This document shows, one piece after another, positions 1-5,067 of a DNA stretch of 5,341 nucleotides. Below the pieces are notes generated by a model. It saw only the letters and a program-made list of their open reading frames with translations. It was not told where the DNA came from and made no database searches. Within the stretch, counting starts at the first letter, position 1, and each line of letters begins with the position of its first letter. The translations under genes and the position numbers were made by a program. The DNA comes from Spirochaetales bacterium (GTDB lineage: Bacteria > Spirochaetota > Spirochaetia > SZUA-6 > DRHE01), in assembly GCA_016930895.1 (NCBI GenBank), contig JAFGFV010000444.1:1-5341 (forward strand). Direction: 5' to 3'.

Positions 1-746
1 CTGCCTTCGTCGAACTGGATTCCCACGGCGCCGATGTCCTCGCGGCCGACCACGGCTTCGTAGCGCAGGATCCTGCCGGCCAGCGAGGGCCGCCCCCGGT
101 GGCCCGAGAAGGCCGGCTGCAGGACCACCGGACGCTGCAGGAGGTCCTCCGCCACTCCAAACAGGAGGACTTTGGCGCCCGAGAAAGAAAGGTCCCGCAG
201 GATGCACACTCGGGAGGCCCCTCCCACCTCGAGCGCGGCCTCCTTGGCTTCGAGTCCCAGGGCCTTGAGGCTAGCAGGGGTGATCTCGATGCGGACCTCC
301 TTCCGGCGCTTTGCGTTGACGTTCGCCTCCAGCAGCTTCCCCAGCACCAGGATCAAGTCGTCCGGGGGCTTGTTGGAGTACACCAGGGTCAGGAAGTGCA
401 GGTCCGGAGAGCTCCGGTCGTAGATGCGGTGGCTGATGACCCTGCCCGGGACGAAGAAGGCCAGAGGCTCGGGCCGATCAGGCCTGTGGAAGCAGAAGCG
501 CAGCGACACCAGGAAATTGGACTGCCGGAGCCTCTTCAGGGACTCCGCCCGCAGCGCCGCGATGACCTTGGCGCCTGCCATGGAGCTGGAGTATATGGTG
601 CAGGGGAAATCGTCGCCCAGGCATTTGACCGCGGTCTGGTCGGAGAGCAGCCCCAGGACTTGAATGACCTGCCGGTTGAAGGTCACTTCCAGCTCGCCGT
701 ACTGCTGGTAGAACTGGTTGAGCTGCTGCGTCGTTACCAGGGCCAT
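1..746 (-). CDS. PilZ-domain protein, probable c-di-GMP receptor (3' end cut by window)
   Basis: The minus strand is open from an ATG at 746 through base 1, giving 248 visible codons; the C-terminus lies outside the window. Residues about 146-248 look like a PilZ domain. An arginine motif RKEVR (R148 and R152, the RxxxR pattern) is followed about 35 residues later by DLSFSG (185-190, the D/N-x-S-x-x-G pattern). In the PilZ family these two motifs clamp cyclic di-GMP, and both are intact here. Residues 1-145 form a separate N-terminal region without a signal peptide or membrane segment, comparable in size to the N-terminal YcgR-like or PilZN domains of two-domain PilZ proteins. The protein is therefore probably a cytoplasmic c-di-GMP effector acting on motility, adhesion or exopolysaccharide; the target cannot be read from the sequence. 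GGGAG lies about 10 nt before the ATG. The gene is divergent from the PfkB kinase. The fold is fairly certain, the output unknown. Confidence 0.82.
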   Translation of the reverse strand, partial: MALVTTQQLNQFYQQYGELEVTFNRQVIQVLGLLSDQTAVKCLGDDFPCTIYSSSMAGAKVIAALRAESLKRLRQSNFLVSLRFCFHRPDRPEPLAFFVPGRVISHRIYDRSSPDLHFLTLVYSNKPPDDLILVLGKLLEANVNAKRRKEVRIEITPASLKALGLEAKEAALEVGGASRVCILRDLSFSGAKVLLFGVAEDLLQRPVVLQPAFSGHRGRPSLAGRILRYEAVVGREDIGAVGIQFDEG

Positions 747-850
747 CTTGCGCGAGCTCCCGGTCTGCGGCGCCGTGTGAAGCGCTCGGAGTATGGACGA
801 GCTTACGGCGGAGGCGCTACTATTGTGCCCACGTGCTGCTCCGCTGCGGG

Positions 851-860
851 TACTATAGTA
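851..860. repeat. 10-bp perfect palindrome in the divergent spacer
   Basis: TACTATAGTA equals its own reverse complement and sits in the 157-bp spacer between the divergent PilZ and PfkB genes (747-903). It contains -10-like hexamers in both directions. A second TACTAT occurs at 818-823, 33 bp away. No convincing -35 element is placed for the plus strand: the nearest candidate, TTGTGC at 823-828, is too far from either hexamer. It may be only a -10 element or also a protein site; nothing decides this. Confidence 0.4.
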
Positions 861-881
861 GATGCCGGCGCGGGGCGTCAA
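852..881 (-). promoter_or_regulatory. Putative sigma70-type promoter for the PilZ gene
   Basis: Read on the minus strand, TTGACG (881-876) is separated by 18 nt from TATAGT (857-852). Each hexamer matches the sigma70 consensus at five of six positions. Transcription would start near 845 and leave a leader of about 100 nt before the PilZ ATG at 746. The -10 lies inside the 10-bp perfect palindrome TACTATAGTA (851-860), so the same bases also offer a -10-like hexamer to the opposite strand. This is a pattern match only. Confidence 0.45.
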
Positions 882-889
882 TGAATACC

Positions 890-894
890 GAGGG
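890..894 (+). promoter_or_regulatory. Ribosome binding site deciding the PfkB start
   Basis: GAGGG lies 9 nt before ATG 904, and AGGA (896-899) follows closer in. The upstream in-frame ATG at 862 is preceded by GGTACTATAGTAG, which has no Shine-Dalgarno match, so 904 is the better start. Confidence 0.55.
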
Positions 895-903
895 CAGGAC
901 GGA

Positions 904-1908
904 ATGTATTCGATTTTCGGGCTCGGCAATCCGCTTCTGGATCTGATCGCTCCTGTGGATTTCCAGACCCTGGAGTGGACCGGGGCGGCCCGGGGGACGA
1001 TGAACCTGGTCGACGGCGAACGGATGCGGGAGATCCTGGGCGTGGTGTCGGGGTACACCCTGATACCTGGGGGCAGCTGTGCCAACACGCTGCGGGGGAT
1101 CTCCTGGCTCAGGCAGGCCCGCGGCGGCGCCAGTGCGCCCCTGGCGCCGGCCATATACTGCGGGGCGGTGGGGGAGGACGAGCTCGGCGAGCGCTACCAG
1201 GAAATCCTTGAGCGCGTCGGGGTGGTGCACCGTCTGGTCCGCAAGCCCGCTGCCACGGGCTGTTCGCTCATCCTGGTCACGCCGGACTACGAGCGCACGA
1301 TGTTCACCCACCTCGGTGCCTGCCGCCAGTACGGTTGGTCGGACCTGGATATGGAGGCCCTGGAACACTCGAGCCTGCTGTACTTCACGGGGTTCATGTG
1401 GGACACCGAGAGCCAGAAGGAGGCGGTCATGCTGGCGATCGACCGGGCCAGGGCCCTGGGAATCCCTATCGCCTTCGACCTTGCCGACCCCTTCGCCGTT
1501 ACCCGGTCCAAGTCCGAGTTCTTGGGGCTCGTCCCCTCCCGGGTTGACGTGCTGTTCGGAAACCGCGAGGAGTACCGCATGATGTTCGGGCATCGGCGCA
1601 CGGACCTGGAGACTATTCAGGAAGCCGGGCGCTTCTGCGCCACGACCCTCATGAAGGTCGGCCACGACGGGTGTTACCTGAACGATAGCGGCCGGGTCCA
1701 GAAGATGGCCGGATTCCAGGTCGACGCGGTGGATACCACGGCGGCGGGGGACTGTTTCGCCGCGGGGTTTCTCTACGGACGCCTGACCGGACGCACCGCC
1801 GCGGCCTCGGCCCGACTGGCCAACCGCCTGGCGGCTGCGATCGTGACCGTCCACGGCTGCGACTTCAGCTCTCTGGATCCACTCCCGATCCTGTCGGCAG
1901 GCGAGTGA
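904..1908 (+). CDS. PfkB-family carbohydrate/nucleoside kinase (adenosine kinase-like)
   Basis: This 334-aa cytoplasmic protein has the ribokinase/PfkB fold, which phosphorylates a sugar or nucleoside hydroxyl from ATP. The N-terminus begins with the typical first strand (GLGNPLLDLIAPVD, 6-19). A substrate-binding PGGSCANT motif lies at 55-62, the Mg/phosphate NxxE motif is NREE (220-223), and the C-terminal signature DTTAAGD (277-283) carries the anion hole and the expected catalytic base D283. The usual second glycine-like position of DTxGAGD is Ala here, a variation the family tolerates. Length and the PGGSCANT segment favour the adenosine kinase/ribokinase branch, but the substrate cannot be fixed. 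I chose ATG 904 because GAGGG (890-894) sits 9 nt upstream and the conserved fold begins at once; an in-frame ATG at 862 lacks a ribosome site. The 3' end overlaps the convergent sensor kinase gene by 44 bp. Confidence 0.88.
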   Translation: MYSIFGLGNPLLDLIAPVDFQTLEWTGAARGTMNLVDGERMREILGVVSGYTLIPGGSCANTLRGISWLRQARGGASAPLAPAIYCGAVGEDELGERYQEILERVGVVHRLVRKPAATGCSLILVTPDYERTMFTHLGACRQYGWSDLDMEALEHSSLLYFTGFMWDTESQKEAVMLAIDRARALGIPIAFDLADPFAVTRSKSEFLGLVPSRVDVLFGNREEYRMMFGHRRTDLETIQEAGRFCATTLMKVGHDGCYLNDSGRVQKMAGFQVDAVDTTAAGDCFAAGFLYGRLTGRTAAASARLANRLAAAIVTVHGCDFSSLDPLPILSAGE

Positions 1909-3442
1909 TGAACTCGGTCAGCCCGCGTTCGCATTGGACCTCGAGAGTGCCCCCGTGCTCCTCCACGATTCTCTTGCAGATCGTCAGCCCGAGGCCCGTG
2001 CCTTCTTCCTTCTTGTAGGAGTAGAAGGGGTCGAAGACGCGCCCGGCCACCTCCACGGGCAGCGGCGGCCCGCTGTTGGCGACGGCGATCTTGAGGTGCC
2101 GGTCCTCCTGGATGGAGCGAATGCTGATCGTGCGCTCCGCCTCGACCTCCCGGAGGTAGTCCCTGGCATTTTCGAGCAGGTTGATCAGGACCTTCTTGAG
2201 CTTCTGCCTGTCCGCACGGACTACGTGCTCGGCCCCGGTCTCCACCTCGACGGCAATGCGGTCCTTCTGGAAGCTCAGGTGGAACAGCTCCAGCACCTCC
2301 CGCACGAGACTGCCCACCTCGAACTGCGTCAGCCGGAGATTGGGTTGCCCCCTGGAGAAGGACAGCAGCTCCTCCACCATCTCGATCAGCCGCGTGACCT
2401 CTTGGTTGATGATCGCGCCGAACTCCGCGCGTTGGGCCGCGGGCAGGTCGGCCTGCAGGAGGGAAACGAAGCCCAGGATCGTGGCAAGCGGTCCCTTGAG
2501 ATCGTGGACGATCATGCTGGACATCTGCCCGAGCATCATCAGACTCTCTCGCTTGAGCTCCTGCGCGTGGACGTAGTGGCTGTAGAGCACCGAGGAGGCC
2601 ACGTGAGAGACCGCTTGCATGAACATCAGCTCCGACGGGTCCAGAGGCTGGGTCTCTTCGAAGGCAAATACCAGGACCCCGAAGCGGATGTCGGCGAAGT
2701 ACAGCGGCAGCACGCACAGGCTCGCGCGGTTCTCCAGGGGGAAGAGTTGCGGCCCCTCGGTTGCCGCCAGGACGGATCGCTTGACCGTGTCCTGCAGGCG
2801 GGAAAGGCGGGTCGGGTCCTGGGGAGGGATGCGCAGGTTGAGGGCCTCGGCCCCCGTTTCCCAGCACCAGCCGTCCCTGGCGCCCAGCTCGTGCGTGAGG
2901 CGGTCGATGGTCCGCCGCAGCACCGCATCGGCATCGCCGGCGGCCTTGAGATCCAGGTCGAGCTGGTTCAGGAAGCGCAGCTCCTCGACGGTGCGCAGCA
3001 GCAGCCGGTTCTGCTCGTCGAGGGAGGCGATGAGCTCCTGGTTGTGCCGCTTGAGAGAGTGCACCTCCAGAGCGTTGCGGACCGTACCGGCCAGCTCCTC
3101 GAACTCCCAGGGCTTGCTGAGGTACCGGTAGACCGAGCCGCGGTTGATCGCATCGATCACCACGTCGATGTCGGCGTAGCCGGTCACCAGCACCCGGGCC
3201 GTATCCGGATGGTCCCGGGCCACGGTCTCCAGGAGCTGGATCCCGCTCATGGCGGGCATGCGCTGGTCGGCGAACAGGACGTGAACCGGCTCGCGGGACA
3301 GAACGCCGAGGGCCTCCGATCCCGTCGTAGCCGTGAAGACTCGGTACTCTTTCGAGAAGAAACGTCGGAACAGCTCGAGGACCTGGGGGTCGTCGTCGAC
3401 GTACATCAACGAATATCGACCCTCACCGCCGCGGTCATTCAT
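1865..3442 (-). CDS. Receiver-GAF-histidine kinase hybrid signalling protein
   Basis: This 525-aa protein has no signal peptide or membrane segment. Residues about 10-125 are a response-regulator receiver with the acidic cluster D16-D18, phospho-acceptor D59 in ADQRMP, T87 and K110 in YLSKPW. A coiled-coil linker (about 126-165) leads to a GAF-like region (about 166-290). The kinase core follows: H-box VHDLKGPL with H313, N-box LINLLENARDYL (419-430), a G1-type box ANSGPPLP (455-462), the F-box FDPFY (470-474) and a G2 box GTGLGLTI (481-488). The G1 position that is usually Asp (DxGxG) is Asn456, a variant seen in other kinases, so ATP binding may be altered but is not excluded. Phosphate would pass from H313 to an unknown regulator, with the receiver tuning activity. 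Start 3442 has GAGGAG 7 nt upstream; an in-frame extension to 3529 would run into 6S RNA. No partner regulator lies in the window. Confidence 0.9.
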   Translation of the reverse strand: MNDRGGEGRYSLMYVDDDPQVLELFRRFFSKEYRVFTATTGSEALGVLSREPVHVLFADQRMPAMSGIQLLETVARDHPDTARVLVTGYADIDVVIDAINRGSVYRYLSKPWEFEELAGTVRNALEVHSLKRHNQELIASLDEQNRLLLRTVEELRFLNQLDLDLKAAGDADAVLRRTIDRLTHELGARDGWCWETGAEALNLRIPPQDPTRLSRLQDTVKRSVLAATEGPQLFPLENRASLCVLPLYFADIRFGVLVFAFEETQPLDPSELMFMQAVSHVASSVLYSHYVHAQELKRESLMMLGQMSSMIVHDLKGPLATILGFVSLLQADLPAAQRAEFGAIINQEVTRLIEMVEELLSFSRGQPNLRLTQFEVGSLVREVLELFHLSFQKDRIAVEVETGAEHVVRADRQKLKKVLINLLENARDYLREVEAERTISIRSIQEDRHLKIAVANSGPPLPVEVAGRVFDPFYSYKKEEGTGLGLTICKRIVEEHGGTLEVQCERGLTEFITRLPTGSGVDPES

Positions 3443-3449
3443 CCCCGGG

Positions 3450-3455
3450 CTCCTC
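3450..3455 (-). promoter_or_regulatory. Ribosome binding site of the sensor kinase gene
   Basis: GAGGAG on the minus strand, 7 nt before ATG 3442. It fixes the start at the MNDRGG N-terminus, just ahead of the receiver domain, rather than at the in-frame ATG at 3529, which lies inside the 6S RNA gene. Confidence 0.7.
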
Positions 3456-3469
3456 ACAGAAGCGCACAC

Positions 3470-3498
3470 AAAAAAAGCCCCGCTCGTGCCGTCCGGAG
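3470..3498 (-). terminator. Probable intrinsic terminator at the 3' end of 6S RNA
   Basis: On the minus strand CTCCG (3498-3494) can pair with CGGGG (3482-3478) across an 11-nt loop, followed by GC and a run of seven T (3476-3470). The same CGGGG also forms the 6S closing stem with the RNA's 5' end, so the local hairpin and the long-range stem exclude each other. Termination here is probably incomplete, because the sensor kinase ATG follows 28 nt after the T-run. Confidence 0.5.
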
Positions 3499-3660
3499 AA
3501 ACATCCTCTTGAACCTTGGGAGCGTTCAAGTGGGTTTCCGCATCGAGGAATCATGTTTCCCGCCCCTGAGGGCGGTGGGCAATCAACCCCGATATCAGGA
3601 ATCCCGGATTTAAGGTTTGACCCAAGAAGATATAAACCCCCTCGCGAACACAGCAGGGCT
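3476..3660 (-). ncRNA. ssrS: 6S RNA
   Basis: 6S RNA binds the sigma70 RNA polymerase holoenzyme by mimicking an open promoter. The 185-nt region matches E. coli 6S in length, and several elements fit. The 5' AGCCCUGCUGUG (3660-3649) pairs with 3' CACGAGCGGGGCU (3488-3476) with one bulged G, forming the closing stem. GUUCGC follows it, as in E. coli. CUUGAAC/GUUCAAG (3530-3524 with 3514-3508) forms the hairpin on the 3' side of the central bubble; E. coli has CCUUGAACC/GGGUUCAAGG there. UAUCGGGG/CCUCGAUG (3594-3587 with 3548-3541) and CCGCCC/GGGCGG (3575-3570 with 3565-3560) build the terminal arm. A U-run marks the 3' end. Position directly after zapA is the classical 6S locus. The first two bases overlap the zapA stop codon; no separate promoter was identified, so processing from the upstream transcript is possible. 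Exact ends are inferred from pairing. Confidence 0.88.
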
Positions 3661-3961
3661 AGTTCTCTGCCAGGCTTCTGTCTATCGTATCGATCAACCT
3701 CTCCGCGATTTGTTCGATTTCCTGGGAACCCGGGTCCTCCGCCCCGCCTCGGGCGTTGCGGCAGCGAAACAGCTCGTCGGTGATGTTCAGGGCGGCCAGC
3801 AGCGAGACCTTCACGGGTTCGTAGGACGGGTACCGCTCCTGGATGTGCCGCACCGTGTTGCCGAGGTGGGCCACCAACCCCTCCAGATACGCCTGGTCAT
3901 CCCGGGACTGGATCGTGAACCTCGTGCCCAGGATGTCTACTTCCAGGCTGCTCTTCGCCAT
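3659..3961 (-). CDS. zapA: Cell division protein ZapA
   Basis: This 100-aa protein is the usual size for ZapA, which binds FtsZ at midcell, crosslinks protofilaments and stabilises the Z-ring. The N-terminal domain (about 1-50) carries the recognisable pattern VDILGTRFTIQSRDDQAYLE, including the ILG and the tract leading into the first helix; residues 51-100 form the long C-terminal helix used for dimer and tetramer coiled-coil contacts (VSLLAALNITDELF, then a charged tail). ATG 3961 is preceded by GAGG with 8 nt spacing; the reading frame stays open upstream to 4147, but that extension is Arg/Pro-rich and lies antiparallel to nothing conserved, overlapping the ZapB-like gene. It lies 22 nt after the ZapB-like gene and its TAG stop touches the 5' end of 6S RNA, the arrangement found in many proteobacteria. 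Confidence 0.93.
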   Translation of the reverse strand: MAKSSLEVDILGTRFTIQSRDDQAYLEGLVAHLGNTVRHIQERYPSYEPVKVSLLAALNITDELFRCRNARGGAEDPGSQEIEQIAERLIDTIDRSLAEN

Positions 3962-3983
3962 CTCCGCTGCCTCTTGCGCGCGG

Positions 3984-4412
3984 TTAGAAGATGTCCAGCT
4001 CCCGGTCCGAGCCCGCGCCCTCTTCGTCCGGGACGTCCGAGGGCTCCTCCCCCTCCGGCGCGTCGGCCTCGGGGCGGTCTTCCTCCAACTCGCCAGCCGC
4101 CCCAGCCTCGTCCGACGAGGCCTGTTCGTCCGACGAGGCCTTGTCATGGGCGCGTGCGGTGCGCCCTGTTCCCGTTTCGGCCACCTCGTCTTCGAGCCGG
4201 TCGAGGTTCTCGATGGCCCGCAGAATCCCCGCCTCGATCTCTCTCTGGTCGGTCTTCAGATCACCGACGAGTTTCTCCAGCTCCTGCATGCGGGATTGGG
4301 TCGAATCCAGAGTCTTGCGGAGGCTCGTGTTCTCCGCCTTGAGGCTCTTGATGAGCTCCACCGCCTTGGTGATCTTGGCTTCAAGCAGACGAATCTGCTC
4401 CAGGCTGATCAT
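3984..4412 (-). CDS. ZapB-like coiled-coil division protein with acidic tail
   Basis: The 142-aa product splits in two. Residues 1-78 are a strongly predicted coiled coil with heptad Leu/Ile spacing (for example ISLEQIRLLEAKITKAVELI), matching the length and style of E. coli ZapB (81 aa), which links ZapA-decorated Z-rings to the chromosome terminus. Residues 79-142 are low complexity, rich in Glu, Asp, Ser, Ala and Gly, and probably disordered; ordinary ZapB lacks this tail. The ATG overlaps the rplT stop in ATGA (4412-4409), so translation is probably coupled to L20, and zapA follows after 22 nt. The ZapB assignment rests on the coiled coil and on adjacency to zapA, since coiled coils align poorly. 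A frame extension upstream to 4610 lies inside rplT and is unsupported. Confidence 0.72.
   Translation of the reverse strand: MISLEQIRLLEAKITKAVELIKSLKAENTSLRKTLDSTQSRMQELEKLVGDLKTDQREIEAGILRAIENLDRLEDEVAETGTGRTARAHDKASSDEQASSDEAGAAGELEEDRPEADAPEGEEPSDVPDEEGAGSDRELDIF
4108..4141. repeat. 18-nt tandem repeat in the acidic tail of the ZapB-like gene
   Basis: TCGTCCGACGAGGCCT occurs at 4108-4123 and again at 4126-4141, offset by 18 nt, which is six codons. On the coding strand it gives ASSDEQ followed by ASSDEA. The unit keeps frame, so slippage would lengthen or shorten the disordered tail without breaking the gene. Confidence 0.8.
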
Positions 4413-4789
4413 TTCTTTTCCGCCGTCTCCGCCTGGGCCTTTGACGCCTTGACCTTCTCCACCAGTGCGGCGAACGCCGTGGGATCCTCGATGGCGAGAT
4501 TGGACAGGGCCTTCCGGTTGATCTGGATATCCGCCGCCTGGAGTCCGTGGATCAGCGTGGAGTACGTCAGCCCGTGCTCCCGCGCCGCGGCCGAGATGCG
4601 AGTGATCCACAGGGCGCGGAAATCGCGCTTCTTGTTGCGCCGGTCACGGTATGCGTAGGCCAGGGACTTGGCCACCGCATCCTTGGCCGTGCGCATCAGA
4701 TTGTGTCGTCTCCCCCAGTACCCTTTGGCGTGCTTGAGAAGCTTGTTGCGTCGGTTCTTACGTCTAGTTCCGTCGATTGCTCTCGACAT
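4409..4789 (-). CDS. rplT: 50S ribosomal protein L20
   Basis: This is a complete 126-aa L20, a primary 23S rRNA-binding protein needed for early 50S assembly and, in several bacteria, a translational repressor of its own operon. The basic N-terminal extension (RRKNRRNKLLKHAKGYWGRR, 9-28) and the following stretch with AYAYRDRRNKKRDFR are the family hallmarks; the globular C-terminal domain carries WITRISAA and LTYSTLIHGL. The length is slightly above the usual 117-120 owing to a Lys/Ala-rich C-terminus. AAGGAG (4805-4800) stands 10 nt before ATG 4789. The gene lies 22 nt after rpmI, and its TGA overlaps the ATG of the ZapB-like gene. pheS, which often follows rplT, is absent here. Confidence 0.97.
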   Translation of the reverse strand: MSRAIDGTRRKNRRNKLLKHAKGYWGRRHNLMRTAKDAVAKSLAYAYRDRRNKKRDFRALWITRISAAAREHGLTYSTLIHGLQAADIQINRKALSNLAIEDPTAFAALVEKVKASKAQAETAEKK

Positions 4790-4811
4790 GGTTATTGTGC
4801 TCCTTGTGGTC

Positions 4812-5009
4812 TCACGCGTAGGGCAGGCAGTTCTTGGCCCGGCGCGTTTCCACCTTGTTCAGGATCCCGGGTTGCCGCAGCTTGCGCTTGCGCTTGCTGG
4901 ACTTCTTGGTGAGGATATGGCGAAGCCCCTGCTTCTTGTAGCGCACCTTTCCCGAGCCGGTGACCGTGTAGCGCTTGGCTGCGGCCCTTCGCGTCTTCAT
5001 CTTTGGCAT
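4812..5009 (-). CDS. rpmI: 50S ribosomal protein L35
   Basis: This 65-aa, highly basic protein has the normal L35 length. [14 protein letters not shown] at the start, the [10 protein letters not shown] segment, [15 protein letters not shown] and a C-terminal KNCLPYA are typical; L35 is a late-assembling 50S component. ATG 5009 opens the conserved MPKMKT sequence; a GTG four codons upstream (5021) would add MRET but has no spacing for a Shine-Dalgarno site. The SD, AAAGG (5025-5021), is 11 nt before the ATG. It is separated from infC by 58 nt and from rplT by 22 nt in the conserved infC-rpmI-rplT order. Confidence 0.97.
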   Translation of the reverse strand: MPKMKTRRAAAKRYTVTGSGKVRYKKQGLRHILTKKSSKRKRKLRQPGILNKVETRRAKNCLPYA

Positions 5010-5014
5010 CGTCT

Positions 5015-5031
5015 CACGCACCTTTCGCGTA
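5015..5031 (-). promoter_or_regulatory. Small hairpin presenting the rpmI ribosome binding site
   Basis: On the minus strand UACGC (5031-5027) can pair with GCGUG (5019-5015), closing the 7-nt loop GAAAGGU, which contains the rpmI Shine-Dalgarno sequence. The stem is five pairs including one G-U. L20 controls rpmI translation in E. coli by binding upstream mRNA, so a regulatory hairpin would make sense, but this one is short and its role is a guess. Confidence 0.25.
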
Positions 5032-5067
5032 GATATTTGCTGGTTCTATGACAGTGTTGGAAGCAGT

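Noticed and set aside
808..844. Inverted repeat GCGGAG (808-813) and CTCCGC (839-844) as an operator
   Set aside because: Six-base arms 25 bp apart in GC-rich DNA are expected by chance; nothing else supports an operator.
99..884. Plus-strand open frame of 261 codons at the left end
   Set aside because: It is the complement of the PilZ gene, whose RxxxR and DxSxxG motifs show that the minus strand is coding.
853..1854. A 333-codon open frame on the minus strand
   Set aside because: It lies opposite the PfkB kinase, which has clear catalytic motifs. The minus-strand translation is low-complexity and has no domain.
1773..2867. A 364-codon minus-strand frame overlapping both kinases
   Set aside because: It is a shifted frame within the sensor kinase; the translation is Pro/Gly/Arg-rich and lacks any motif.
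3443..3529. 29-codon N-terminal extension of the sensor kinase
   Set aside because: The extension overlaps 6S RNA and its terminator, while ATG 3442 has a well-spaced GAGGAG and is followed immediately by the receiver domain.
1934..3613. A 559-codon open frame on the plus strand
   Set aside because: It is antisense to the receiver-histidine kinase and its 5' part of the complementary 6S gene; its translation is Leu/Gln/Arg/Val-rich with no recognisable domain, as expected for the complement of a high-GC gene.
3661..3720. A dedicated 6S RNA promoter inside the 3' end of zapA
   Set aside because: TTGATC and TACGAT are present but overlap or are wrongly spaced, and no -35/-10 pair fits a start near 3660.
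3962..4147. 62-codon N-terminal extension of ZapA
   Set aside because: It is Arg/Pro/Thr-rich shifted-frame sequence inside the ZapB-like gene; ATG 3961 gives the normal ZapA length and has a ribosome site.
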